Assembly (NCBI GenBank): GCA_030765265.1
Contig: JAVCCZ010000234.1
Coordinates: 1 to 53,761, forward strand
Source of the DNA: Candidatus Erginobacter occultus
GTDB taxonomy: Bacteria; Auribacterota; Erginobacteria; Erginobacterales; Erginobacteraceae
Reading direction: 5' to 3'
Length of the DNA: 53,761 bases
This document shows positions 15,787-24,617 of the stretch, piece after piece. Under the pieces are notes generated by a model. It was given only the letters and a program-made list of their open reading frames with translations, ran no database searches and was not told where the DNA came from. The translations under genes were made by a program, and so were the position numbers. How positions within the stretch are numbered: the stretch's first letter is position 1; every line of letters starts with the position of its first letter.

Positions 15787-16074
15787 ATGAGAATGCACAA
15801 TCCGCCCCATCCGGGAGAGATCCTGCGGGAATTGTGCCTGGAGCCGTTGGGACTCTCCGTAACGGAAGCTGCCCGGGCGCTTGGAGTTGCCAGGAAGACT
15901 CTTTCGGCCATTTTGAACGGCCGATCCGGCATTAGCCCGGAGATGGCCATCCGTCTGGGCAAGGCTTTCAGCACCTCCCCGGAGAGCTGGCTGAATCAGC
16001 AGGTTCAATATGATCTCTGGCAAGCCGAGCAGCGCTCTCCGAACCTTCAAGTCAAGAATCTGGTGGCGGCGTAA
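15787..16074 (+). CDS. higA: HigA-family antitoxin (orphan)
   Basis: 95 residues. ATG at 15787 with AGGAGG eight bases upstream. It has the HigA start [13 protein letters not shown], then an XRE HTH ([39 protein letters not shown]) and the [14 protein letters not shown] tail that defines the family. Such antitoxins bind HigB and repress their own operon. HigB is normally encoded just upstream, but no HigB frame is present. Only a TAC-GAA-GAT-TAT-CAT-TAG string (YEDYH stop, 15757-15774) resembles a HigB C-terminus, directly after a relict IS end. Probably a toxin-less remnant, or the protein now acts as a stand-alone repressor. Confidence 0.88.
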   Translation: MRMHNPPHPGEILRELCLEPLGLSVTEAARALGVARKTLSAILNGRSGISPEMAIRLGKAFSTSPESWLNQQVQYDLWQAEQRSPNLQVKNLVAA

Positions 16075-16157
16075 CAGTTGAAGGTATGAGGATCAGAGTC
16101 TATCCATCGCTCGCCGCTGATTTGCTCCAACCTCCACGAAACCTATCGATGGTCGGA

Positions 16158-16175
16158 ATGTGCCACGTGGCACAT
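16158..16175. repeat. 18-bp perfect palindrome in the 16075-16415 gap
   Basis: ATGTGCCACGTGGCACAT is self-complementary over its full length, which is rare by chance, and lies 83 bp after higA and 240 bp before the DUF2157 gene. It could be an operator. The rest of the 340-bp gap has no recognised gene; an 89-codon frame there lacks family features. Confidence 0.45.
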
Positions 16176-16415
16176 CTGACCGAACAGTCAGAATTAGCCA
16201 TTGTCCGTTGGGGTTGCTTAAGTTATCGGCAGGACGGCAAGATTTGCCCCCAGCGGTTCCAGAGTCAGGTTCCCGTTGGAAGGGAAAATTCGCCGATTAA
16301 TATCACCGGACAATTCAAATACAACCGACAAATTCATTGGTTTTCCCGGGGTTAAAACTATAGACTATCTTCCCTGCCGTTGCTCCCATCGCCAACCTGG
16401 ACGGAGAAGAGGCCC

Positions 16416-17720
16416 TTGAAGAAGCAGTACGTCAAATGGCTCGCGGCCGAACTGCCGGACCTGGTGGCGAGAAATATTCTCTCCCCGGACGCCGCCGACC
16501 GGCTGCGGGACTATTACGGCGGCTTCGACCAGGACGCCCGCCGGCATCTCGCCGCCAACGCCTTCGCCATCCTCGCCGCGCTGCTGATCGGATCGGGGAT
16601 CATCCTCCTGCTCGCCCATAACTGGGCTGAACTCTCCCGGCCGGCCCGCGCGGTGATCTCGTTTCTGCCTCTGCTGGCCGCCCAGGCCCTGGCCGGCTGG
16701 GGGCTTGGGCGGGGGAAGGATTCCCGGGGCTGGAAGGAAGGCGTCTCCATCTTCTGGATGCTGGCGATCGGCTCTTCTCTGGCCCTGGTCTCCCAGACCT
16801 ACCACATCTCCTCCGACCCCGAGACCTTCACCCTCTCCTGGATGCTCCTCTCCATTCCCATCGTCTACCTCCTCGGCAGCGGATCGATCAACCTGCTCTA
16901 CCTGATCGGCATCACCGTCTGGGCCGGGATGGCCCGATCCGCCGGCGGCCACCCGGCCTTCTTCTGGCTCCTGATCGCCCTCCCGCTTCCCCGGATCTGG
17001 AAGATCGGCCGGCACGATCCCTACCGGACGGAGCCGGGATTGCTCCGGGCCGTCTTCACCATCTGCCTGATTATCGGCACCGGGATCATCCTGAATAAAT
17101 CGCTGGCGGACTACTGGATAGTGATCTTCAGCTCGCTCTTTGCCCTCACCTACCTGGCGGGGCGGATCTGGTTCGCGGACGCTCCCCCCCGTGTCTTCCT
17201 CCAGCCTCTCCGCGCGATCGGGGGCACCGGGATACTGTTCCTGGCCTTTTCCGCCTCCTTCAGGGGCCCCTGGAAAGAAATCATCCGGTATAACCGGCCG
17301 TTGCTCCAGCCGGAAATAATCCCGGCCCTGATCCTCCCGGCCGGAGTCGTCGCCCTGCTCTTGCTCTGCCGGTCCCGGTCCCGGGGTTCCGGCAGCCTGC
17401 TGGGCGTGATGCCGTTGCTGGCCCTGGCGGCCACGATCCTGGCCCGGACTACCGGTTGGATGATCCCGATCAACATCGTCTTGTTTACCGCCTACATCTT
17501 TATCCTGGGCCTGGCCAACCTTCTCCACGGGATCAAGGAACGCAACATCGGACTGATCAACCTCGGCCTGGTAATACTCTGCCTGCTGATCGTGGTCCGG
17601 TTTTTCGACAGTGACCTCGGCTTCACCGTCCGGGGAGTTGCCTTCATCGTCACCGGGATCGGCTTCCTCCTGGCCAATTTCATCCTTCTCCAGAAAAAAG
17701 CAACCGACCGGCAAAAATGA
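16416..17720 (+). CDS. DUF2157 multi-pass membrane protein
   Basis: About 434 residues from TTG 16416, which has GGAGAAGAGG just upstream; a TTG at 16380 in the same frame would add 12 residues. The N-terminal 50 residues are cytoplasmic and contain the DUF2157-like segment (LVARNILSPDAADRLRDYYG). About 10-12 hydrophobic helices follow in pairs (e.g. FAILAALLIGSGIILLLAHN, GVSIFWMLAIGSSLALVSQT, LVILCLLIVVRFFDSDLGF near the end). The sequence SQTYHISSDPETF between helices 3 and 4 is typical of the family. Molecular function unknown. Its stop overlaps the ATG of the GDYXXLXY gene (ATGA), the usual partner of DUF2157 genes. Confidence 0.85.
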   Translation: MKKQYVKWLAAELPDLVARNILSPDAADRLRDYYGGFDQDARRHLAANAFAILAALLIGSGIILLLAHNWAELSRPARAVISFLPLLAAQALAGWGLGRGKDSRGWKEGVSIFWMLAIGSSLALVSQTYHISSDPETFTLSWMLLSIPIVYLLGSGSINLLYLIGITVWAGMARSAGGHPAFFWLLIALPLPRIWKIGRHDPYRTEPGLLRAVFTICLIIGTGIILNKSLADYWIVIFSSLFALTYLAGRIWFADAPPRVFLQPLRAIGGTGILFLAFSASFRGPWKEIIRYNRPLLQPEIIPALILPAGVVALLLLCRSRSRGSGSLLGVMPLLALAATILARTTGWMIPINIVLFTAYIFILGLANLLHGIKERNIGLINLGLVILCLLIVVRFFDSDLGFTVRGVAFIVTGIGFLLANFILLQKKATDRQK

Positions 17721-18269
17721 AAAAGACCTGGATATTTATCGCCTTCACAGCCCTGGCAATCCTCCAGATCGGGGTTTGCGGCGTCCGGATCGTAAAATGG
17801 GAAAATATCCGCCGCACCGGAACGAAAATCCGCCTCCGCACCACCCCGGTCGACCCCTACGACGCCTTCCGCGGCCGCTACATAGCCCTCGATTTCGAAG
17901 AAGAAACCGTCCCGCTGGAACTGGGACCGGATCTCGAATGGGGAGACGAGGTCTACGCCGTCTTCCGGGAGGACGAAGACGGCTTTTCCCGGATCGACCG
18001 GCTGGTAAAGGACCCCCCGGGAAAGGAACTACCTCCAGGTCACCGTGCTCTATCTCAATGCCACGGACAATAAGCTCATCCTGCGGTTTCCGTTTCGGCG
18101 CTATTACCTGGAAGAAACCATTGCCCCCGCCGCCGAGCAAGCCTACCACTCCGGGAGCCGTGAGGAAAAAAGAACCGCCCACGTAACCGTCCGACTGAAA
18201 AACGGCTACGGCGTCCTGGAAGGACTATTTATCGGGGAAAAATCAATAACCCAGGCCATCTTGGAATAA
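17717..18269 (+). pseudogene. GDYXXLXY-family protein, frameshifted at a C6 tract
   Basis: The first frame (17717 on) gives a signal-anchor (KTWIFIAFTALAILQIGVCG) and the family motif in DAFRGRYIALDFEEE (G-x-Y-xx-L-x-Y/F), then loses homology after KDPPGK. The second half continues in the +1 frame from about 18020 to TAA 18267-18269: NYLQVTVLYLNATDNKLILR, RRYYLEETIAPAAEQAY, VTVRLKNGYGVLEGLFI. Removing one C from the CCCCCC at 18013-18018 restores a single frame (DPRERNYLQV). The intact protein would be about 183 residues, periplasmic, membrane-anchored. It may be a true frameshift or a homopolymer error. It is translationally coupled to the upstream DUF2157 gene. Function unknown. Confidence 0.8.
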
Positions 18270-18732
18270 AAACCGGATCTATTGAGGCAAAATATGCTTC
18301 AATCACAAACAATAATACCTACTGCGAATGAATGGCTATGGATGAAGTCAGAAAGATAATTCATATATTGGAACATCAGGAAAGTGAAGTTGCCTCACTT
18401 GAAAAAGCCGTTGTATATTTTGATAGTGATCACAAACCAGATAGAGACCACTATGTTGTTGCCACGTTTCTGAAATGTTTAGGCATAGACTTCAAAGATA
18501 ATGAAATAACTCCTAATCCTGTCCAAGATCATCCTGTTGATATTTACTATAAAGATGCCCGATTCAAAATTACTGAAATACTGGATAAGAATAGGAAACG
18601 ACATCAAGAATACAAAGACAGGCTCAGAAGAGTTAAAAATTCCCCTGACTTCGAAGACTTTATCAGAACTTATGATCTTTCTGATATAGAACTGAAAGAA
18701 GTTATTGATTTAACTACAAAGCATATCTTTCA

Positions 18733-18740
18733 ACATAAAT
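18733..18740. repeat. Target-site duplication, left copy
   Basis: ACATAAAT immediately before the left end of the IS; identical to 20214-20221. Eight bases is the ISL3-family duplication length. Confidence 0.93.
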
Positions 18741-20213
18741 GGCTATATCCGGATTTCCCAAAGCCAGTTGAATGCTGATAGTCAATAGGGACGATAAATT
18801 TAAGCAAGTCTACAGTGTACGGAATTTAGCCGGTATTTGCGCAGGGATATCGACGTCTCCAACGGTCAGATAAATCATATCGGAAAAGGCTTCCAAAGTT
18901 CTAAAACCACTGGCACGATTCTTGACGATTTTGATTATGCGGTTGAGTCCCTCGGCCACTGCATTGGTCAGGCGGCTTTTGATGAAGGGGAGAATATGGG
19001 CATAATGCCTTTTCAGGGTTTTAACGAATTTTATGATCGGTTACAATCTGCTTTTCAGAGCAGTAGTCATCCAGCCCTTGAGGAATCTTTCAGCGGCCCA
19101 GGGGGCCTTGTAATCCCAGAATTTTTCGAATTCGTCTTTTAGGACCCAGGCACGGTGAATCCTGCGATTGCCTTTACGCAGTAAGTTGAGGAGGCGAGTA
19201 TCTCTTTTGGTACGGTTTGAGGAATGGCGAAACAGAAGCCAGCGAAGACCCTTGAGGGCTTTTTTCTGGTCAGGGGAAGCCAGTCTCCATTGTTCTTTAC
19301 GCACTTCATCGACAGCGGCATTGAGAGCTTTGACGATATGGAAGCGATCCAGAACCAGGGTAACGTTGGGGCAGTGGTCATTGATTGCGCCCATATAGGC
19401 TCGGCTCATATCACAGCTTGCCCACTTGATTTGCTGTTTCTGGTAGGCACTGAGTTTGGTTTTGAAGAAGGTATCGATGGTGTCCCGGCCTTTGCCCCGA
19501 CCGACCCAGACCACGCAGGATCGATCGAGGTCATAGACAATTGTGGCGTACTTTTTCCTTTTGGCGTAGGAGATCTCGTCAATACCGATCGATTTCAGTC
19601 CTCGGATTCTATGGCCGTCGCGGATTCGGGTAATCGACCTGTGCAGGAGTTCCGAGAGGGTCGACTTTGGAATGCGCAGTATGGCGGCGGCAGTTTTTTG
19701 CGTCATCTGCTGGGAATAGACCAGCAGGACATATTCGAGTCGATAGGTTATCCGGGCGTGGCCATCAGCCCAGGGGATATTCTCCTGTATTCTTCCGTGA
19801 GTGGGGCATTGGATTTCTCTTGGGCAATAGAGGAGGCAAATGGTCCATCCGCAAACCGGAAGGTCGCTCCAGCATCTTGGGGCATCCACCGTTCTCAAGA
19901 TGCGGCCGCGACGATTGCATTTGGGGCAGCGGGCTCCGTTTTTATAGGGTTTGACCAGTAGGTTGAGGGTTTTGTCCCTGGAGTTGAACCAGAAATTAAC
20001 TACCGATAGGTCTTGCAGTTTGAGCAGCTTCCGGATAAATTTGTTTTTGGCCATAGATTCCGCATCTCCTTTCCTTTTTGGTTTCGGGCGAAATCCTTAA
20101 GGATAAGGATGGAATCTATGGCCTTCAATATTTTTCTGCAACAATGTCCATATGTGGCTATATTTCAACTCCCTTGTTTAACTTAAATTCCTTTGGGAAA
20201 TCCGGATTGAGCC
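18741..20213 (-). mobile_element. ISL3-family insertion sequence, 1473 bp
   Basis: The ends are GGCTATATCCGGATTTCCCA+AAG (left) and the inverse of GGCTCAATCCGGATTTCCCA+AAG (right); 21 of 23 positions agree. ACATAAAT flanks both ends as a perfect direct repeat. The single transposase gene (minus strand) nearly fills the element. It carries an internal stop, so the copy is probably unable to move by itself. Length, terminal GGCT, 8-bp duplication and transposase type agree with ISL3. It is inserted in the DUF1780-like gene. Confidence 0.93.
18810..20054 (-). pseudogene. ISL3-family transposase with in-frame TAA
   Basis: The start at 20054 gives the ISL3 zinc-finger N-terminus (CPKCNRRGRILRTVD, CPTHGRIQENIPW), an HTH (MTQKTAAAILRIPKSTLSEL) and the DDE domain (IGIDEISYAKRKKYATIVYD; ASCDMSRAYMGAINDHCPN; LVLDRFHIVKALNAAVDEVR). 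TAA at 19041-19043 ends the frame after 337 residues, but the same frame continues for 76 more codons with clear family sequence (TNAVAEGLNRIIKIVKNRAS, GFRTLEAFSDMIYLTVGD) to TAG at 18810. The stop stands where a Lys or similar residue precedes PIIKFVKTLKRHYA. The truncated product lacks the last part of the DDE domain that carries the catalytic Glu region, so it is probably inactive. Confidence 0.92.
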
Positions 20214-20221
20214 ACATAAAT
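20214..20221. repeat. Target-site duplication, right copy
   Basis: ACATAAAT directly after the right end of the IS, identical to 18733-18740. Confidence 0.93.
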
Positions 20222-20512
20222 TTAATAGATATCCTCCTGAAATACGCGCAAGCTTAGATATATTAATATACATAAATCTAAAAGGACGAATGCTTGATAA
20301 TGGTTCAATCTATCCAGGAAGTGCCGAACTTTGTTCTCAGAATTGGCGATCAGTATCCATTTTATTTAAGGGAAGTAACGCTTTCGTCGTAAGTGCAAGT
20401 AAATTGGCCCCAGGGTTCATAAAGGATAATAAATTAATACCAAAGCCGATTTTAATCTAATAAAGACGGCACTGGAAGAACTGCCGTTCGGCACAATGAA
20501 GTGGAGCGAGCT

Positions 20513-22015
20513 ATGCATTCATATATGAGCGAAATCAGACAGTCAACTGTGACAGCTCTTCTAGAAAAGGTAAGGCGTCACAACTACGGGAAATACCTAC
20601 TGCAAGCGCGGCTTGAGCATGTGAGAGCCTTTCGTGGGCCAACTGTCACCTTTGAGTTCCCAGTAACTGCACTAATTGGTCCTAACGGAGGCGGGAAATC
20701 GACAGTTCTTGGCGCCGCTGCTTGCGCATACCGTGATATCCGTCCAGGGATATTTTTTCCGAAGAGCGCCATAGGTGACGATAGTATGGCTGATTGGGTC
20801 ATTGAGTACGCTGCAATTGACAAGAGCATCAACCCGGAAGCTGATATCCGCAGAGGTTGTCGCTTCCGCCAAATGCGATGGAAACGAAATGATGTTCTTA
20901 TGCGACCAATCCTCTACTTCAGCATTGAACGCACTGTCCCCGCAGGCGAAAAGCCTTGTTTTAAAAAGTTAATGAGGTCTACCTACCAACACACTGGGGT
21001 ACAGCGAGATTTGGATGTTACCGTTGCCGAGCAGGTAGAGAAGATACTTGGGAAGTCAGTGAGCCAGTTCCATGTCACAGATATCGGAACTTCTGATAGT
21101 TTCCATATCGGAGGCGATGGCACGGTTGAGTACTCGGAGTTCCATTTTGGCGCTGGCGAATCCTCTGTTATCCGAATGGTCTCTGCAATTGAAACAACTG
21201 CCGAAAATGCATTGATCTTGGTGGAAGAAATTGAGAATGGGCTCCATCCGGTCGCCATCAGGCGTCTGGTTGAGTACTTTGTCGATGTCGCTCAACGGAG
21301 AAGCTCGCAGGTGATTTTTACAACACATAGCGACTATGCTCTTGATCCCTTACCTGCACAAGCCATATGGGCTGCAATTGACGGAACGGTCCAGCAGGGT
21401 AAGCTCTCAGTGGAAACACTACGTGCGGTGTCCGGCAGGATTGATACCAAGGTTGTCGTATTTGTGGAGGACAACTTTGCTAAGTGTTGGTTGGACTGCA
21501 TTCTACGTGAGCGACTAAGACGCAACTTCGATCAAGTGGAGGTATACGCTGTCTCTGGAAATGGAAACGCAAAGCGTATTCATAATGGTCATAGAGATAA
21601 TCCCGCCATCCAATCAGTGTCCTTCTGTTACCTTGACGGTGATTCCCAACAGATAGAAGACATAGCAAGAAGTGTCTACCGCATGCCTGGCAGCCAACCG
21701 GAGGCTACAGTCGTTGAAAATGTTTGCCAGCACCTAGACGATGATCTTGCCATTTTAACGGTATCATGCCAAAGGCCTCCAGAGGCGCAGGAGATTGTAC
21801 GCGAGGCGGTAAATCGCGTACGCTCAACAAATCGTGATCCACACTTACTGTTCAATCAAATTGGGATTGAGATAGGTTTCGTCTCCGAAATTATTGTTCG
21901 AGGTGCGTTTCTCGCAATCTGGATGCGACGTAATGGAGCGATAGTGGATGCACTGATCGCCCCGATTTGTGAAGCTATCGAAGATGCCGAACAAGAGGAT
22001 GCAGGCGAAGCTTGA
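20513..22015 (+). CDS. OLD-family-like ATPase with TOPRIM nuclease domain
   Basis: 500 residues from ATG 20513 (GGAG six bases upstream; a GTG at 20501 is in frame but has no site). The N-terminal ABC/AAA-type ATPase has Walker A GPNGGGKST (56-64), a signature-like FGAGESS and Walker B LILVEEIENGLHP (about 233), followed by the H-loop FTTHSDYAL. The C-terminal half is TOPRIM-like: VVVFVEDNFAK (catalytic Glu, about 318) and CYLDGDSQQ (Asp-x-Asp, about 376). OLD nucleases such as GajA cleave DNA under nucleotide control in anti-phage defence. No UvrD-like helicase (GajB) is next to it, so it is not a standard Gabija pair. First intact gene of the island after the IS; 55 bp before the HEPN gene. 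Confidence 0.82.
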   Translation: MHSYMSEIRQSTVTALLEKVRRHNYGKYLLQARLEHVRAFRGPTVTFEFPVTALIGPNGGGKSTVLGAAACAYRDIRPGIFFPKSAIGDDSMADWVIEYAAIDKSINPEADIRRGCRFRQMRWKRNDVLMRPILYFSIERTVPAGEKPCFKKLMRSTYQHTGVQRDLDVTVAEQVEKILGKSVSQFHVTDIGTSDSFHIGGDGTVEYSEFHFGAGESSVIRMVSAIETTAENALILVEEIENGLHPVAIRRLVEYFVDVAQRRSSQVIFTTHSDYALDPLPAQAIWAAIDGTVQQGKLSVETLRAVSGRIDTKVVVFVEDNFAKCWLDCILRERLRRNFDQVEVYAVSGNGNAKRIHNGHRDNPAIQSVSFCYLDGDSQQIEDIARSVYRMPGSQPEATVVENVCQHLDDDLAILTVSCQRPPEAQEIVREAVNRVRSTNRDPHLLFNQIGIEIGFVSEIIVRGAFLAIWMRRNGAIVDALIAPICEAIEDAEQEDAGEA

Positions 22016-22070
22016 GAGCGCCTGATCCACAGCGTTAGATGTTTCTAGAAAAATTAGTTGGGGCAGTTGA

Positions 22071-22760
22071 ATGGAATCTTTCGAAAAACGACTTAAAAGA
22101 TTTGTCAATGAAAACGTTGAAGAAATTCCTCTAACGCTAATAAATTCTATCCTAAATTTTATACTTCCTCAAATCGAGCAAGCTAATGAACACAAACACT
22201 ATGAGTTGATGTTACTTGGAACCCACGCAATCATCCAAATCGTTTCTGAGAATGTCTTCGGGCGACGAGGGAATATAGCCACAAAATTTTATCTGGAAAA
22301 TTTTGTTGATGGAGCTACGAAAGATACTAAGTTCTCTTTAGTTTCGGAAGTTATTCATGGTTGGAGAAATAATATCGCCCATCAATGGCTTTCTCATAGG
22401 GGCCATAAGTTACTTCCTGATTCAGAGATGAAAGAAGGCTGGAAATATGAAAATAACCTCCTCAAGCTAAATCCTAGAATTTATGGAGAATTATTTATAA
22501 AAGGTTATAAAACTCGTGGAATTTTCAAAAAATACCGACAACTATTAACAAATCCTGAAAAGTTAATACGAAAATATGAATATATCGCGAATTGGTTAGA
22601 TATACGAAAAAAGAGCGATCCAATTTATCAGGAAATTACCAAATTAAAATTATGCACTTCCTCGAAAAATATTCAAAGCCAGGAAGGCATTATTAAAAAC
22701 TTAATATATCGTAAGTATAAGATCGGAGGATCGTATGGCAAATTACGTAGACAGGATTAA
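22071..22760 (+). CDS. HEPN-domain protein with RX4H motif, very AT-rich
   Basis: 229 residues. All-helical, Lys/Ile/Asn-rich. The segment EVIHGWRNNIAHQWLS has Arg99-(4 residues)-His104, the RX4-6H active site of HEPN ribonucleases, preceded by the acidic/helical region expected of the fold. HEPN proteins are typically toxins or abortive-infection RNases that cut tRNA or mRNA. Codon use is far more AT-biased than in either neighbour, so it was acquired separately. Its 3' end overlaps the DUF262 gene by 26 bp in another frame, and that gene's GGAGG lies inside it, which suggests coupled expression. The rest of the protein (about 110-229) matches no family I recognise. Confidence 0.65.
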   Translation: MESFEKRLKRFVNENVEEIPLTLINSILNFILPQIEQANEHKHYELMLLGTHAIIQIVSENVFGRRGNIATKFYLENFVDGATKDTKFSLVSEVIHGWRNNIAHQWLSHRGHKLLPDSEMKEGWKYENNLLKLNPRIYGELFIKGYKTRGIFKKYRQLLTNPEKLIRKYEYIANWLDIRKKSDPIYQEITKLKLCTSSKNIQSQEGIIKNLIYRKYKIGGSYGKLRRQD

Positions 22761-24600
22761 GCCTGACTCCTACGGGATCACAACGTATCTCGACAACCTT
22801 CAGCGTGGACAATACCAAATACCCACATTCCAGCGCGACGTCGTGTGGGACCGAGATCGTGTGAAGCGTTTGTGGGATAGCATCTACAAGTTCTACCCAT
22901 TGGGAAGTGTCCTCGTCTGGCGGACATACACTCGGCTACAGAATCACCGGGAGATCGGCGGCCACCCCCTGTTGCAAGAGCCATCCGGAGAAGAGTTCCA
23001 CTATCTGCTGGATGGACAGCAACGCACTACAGCATTGCTCACATCTATGTATGGAGGGCTTATCAAGGGACAAGACGACCGTGATCCAACACTGTATGTG
23101 AATCTCACGGTCGATACTCCTGATGACATTGAGGACAACTCGTGGCGGGAGAGATTCCTGTACTGGGACGAGATTGACGATCGTGGGGGAAAGTTGCTTC
23201 GGAATGTGGGGCGCAAGAAATCGTTCGACCAGGGACTCATTGTTAAGTTGAAGGATATTGCACATTCGTATGGAGATGTGGAAAGACGATTGGTCGAAGC
23301 AGGTCAAACCGATTTTGATGCTCCGTGTCGAGAACAGCTTCGTCGTCTCAAGCAGGTTCTTGACAACTACAAACTTTCGTTCATTGAGCTCCGCGGTATT
23401 GAAGTCGGCGAGGTATGCCAAATCTTTGAGAGGATCAATCAGGCCGGCCAACCTCTGAATATGTTCGATATCGTCGTCGCCAAGACTTTCCGGCCTGAGA
23501 AGGATGATGTCACTGGATTTGACCTGCGGGGATTGTGCGACCAATTCAGACACGAACTCGACGCAGCAGGCAGCCGATTCGCAGAGGTCGATCATATGAC
23601 CGTCCTGCAGGTTCTCGCCGTCTTGGTTCGAGACGCAATACCTGATGCAGGGGTTCATAACATTACTGACACGTATCTCAATGCGCTTCGCACGATACAT
23701 CTCGAACAGGTATGGGAAGATGGGACGGAGGCGCTCCGAAAGGTTTACGATTTCTTGGACAATCAATTGCACCTGCCCGGACCAGCCCTCGTGCCTTACC
23801 GGTATTTCTTTATGTCACTGGCTTCGTACTTCTTTCGCAATCCCAGCCCTGACATAGCCCTTTTGAAGAGGTACTTCTGGTACTTCAGCTTCCATAATGA
23901 TGATCTCCTTAGTAACACAACGTATCTACGAGATCACGTGCGTAGGTTACATACCGCTCGGAATGGAGAAGATTTCGAATTTGGTCGATTCGTGATTGAT
24001 CGCCAGCGTCTACGTTCCACCAGCTACAGCGCGCGTGGTAGACTGTCTCGTGCAGTGCTTGCGCTATACGCAAGCCAGTGTCCGAAGGATTGGCAGCAGA
24101 CCGATCGGTCCGTGCTGACTTCCGTGTACTACGCATTGACCGATCACCCAAACCTCCATCACATATTCCCGCTCGACTTTTGCGAAAAGCACCTGACCGA
24201 TAAGCAGGATAAGCAATACGCCAACAGCCTTCTCAATATTGCTTATCTTACTCAACTCACCAATTTACAGATCAGCAACAAGAATCCGTTGAAGTATATG
24301 AATAATTATATCGGTGACGACTTTGGATCCGTCCAGAGGAGTCATTTGTTGCCGGACACGGTCTTGGAGTGGGCGACGGCGGACTCAATGCCAGAGGGTG
24401 CTCTGATCACATTTGCGGAACGTCGTCTGGATTTGATTCTTGATCACTTGAGGTCATATCTCGCCCCATTGCAGGTTAATGTCATTGACTCGGGGGAATT
24501 ATCGGAGAGCGAACCGGTTGAACAATCCACAGCGGAACAATTACCTCCAGCATACCCCGAAGGGAGCGCGGATATGCCCACTGGGTCTGCTGAGGGGTAG
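22735..24600 (+). CDS. GmrSD-type DUF262 / HNH (DUF1524-like) endonuclease
   Basis: 621 residues; GGAGG five bases before the ATG. The N-terminal DUF262 (ParB/Srx-like) domain has QIPTFQRDVVWDRDRVKRLW, FYPLGSVLVWR and the nucleotide-binding LLDGQQRTTAL (DGQQR at 93-97), then IFERINQAGQPLNMFDIVVA. The C-terminal His-Me finger part has PNLHHIFPLDF (His about 475) and NSLLNIAYLTQLTNLQISNK. In GmrSD these halves bind and cleave modified (glucosylated hydroxymethyl-cytosine) phage DNA under NTP control; single-chain fusions are common. Length fits. A Pro/Ser/Glu-rich C-terminal tail is probably disordered. Located in the island between a HEPN gene and a gene of unknown family. Confidence 0.85.
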   Translation: MANYVDRIKPDSYGITTYLDNLQRGQYQIPTFQRDVVWDRDRVKRLWDSIYKFYPLGSVLVWRTYTRLQNHREIGGHPLLQEPSGEEFHYLLDGQQRTTALLTSMYGGLIKGQDDRDPTLYVNLTVDTPDDIEDNSWRERFLYWDEIDDRGGKLLRNVGRKKSFDQGLIVKLKDIAHSYGDVERRLVEAGQTDFDAPCREQLRRLKQVLDNYKLSFIELRGIEVGEVCQIFERINQAGQPLNMFDIVVAKTFRPEKDDVTGFDLRGLCDQFRHELDAAGSRFAEVDHMTVLQVLAVLVRDAIPDAGVHNITDTYLNALRTIHLEQVWEDGTEALRKVYDFLDNQLHLPGPALVPYRYFFMSLASYFFRNPSPDIALLKRYFWYFSFHNDDLLSNTTYLRDHVRRLHTARNGEDFEFGRFVIDRQRLRSTSYSARGRLSRAVLALYASQCPKDWQQTDRSVLTSVYYALTDHPNLHHIFPLDFCEKHLTDKQDKQYANSLLNIAYLTQLTNLQISNKNPLKYMNNYIGDDFGSVQRSHLLPDTVLEWATADSMPEGALITFAERRLDLILDHLRSYLAPLQVNVIDSGELSESEPVEQSTAEQLPPAYPEGSADMPTGSAEG

Positions 24601-24617
24601 CGTTATGTGGATGAGAA

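Larger units (their letters stand above)
18332..20460 (+). pseudogene. DUF1780-like gene interrupted by an IS element
   Basis: The frame from 18332 runs to 18740, where the IS begins, and then stops within IS sequence (18776-18778). If the IS and one copy of the 8-bp duplication are removed, the frame continues without a break from 20222 to TAA 20458-20460, giving a 215-residue protein (409 + 239 bases = 216 codons). The reconstructed product has AVVYFDSDHKPDRDHYVVAT, VDIYYKDARFKITEILD and RRHQEYKDRLRRVK, with a second half RASLDILIYINL, WRSVSILFKG and APGFIKDN, the pattern of DUF1780 (endonuclease-like fold proposed; function not established). AT-rich compared with the flanking chromosome. 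Family assignment is from memory of its motifs. Confidence 0.7.

Noticed and set aside
16086-16355. 89-codon ORF between higA and DUF2157
   Set aside because: No SD, no recognisable fold, and it spans a perfect palindrome; treated as non-coding.
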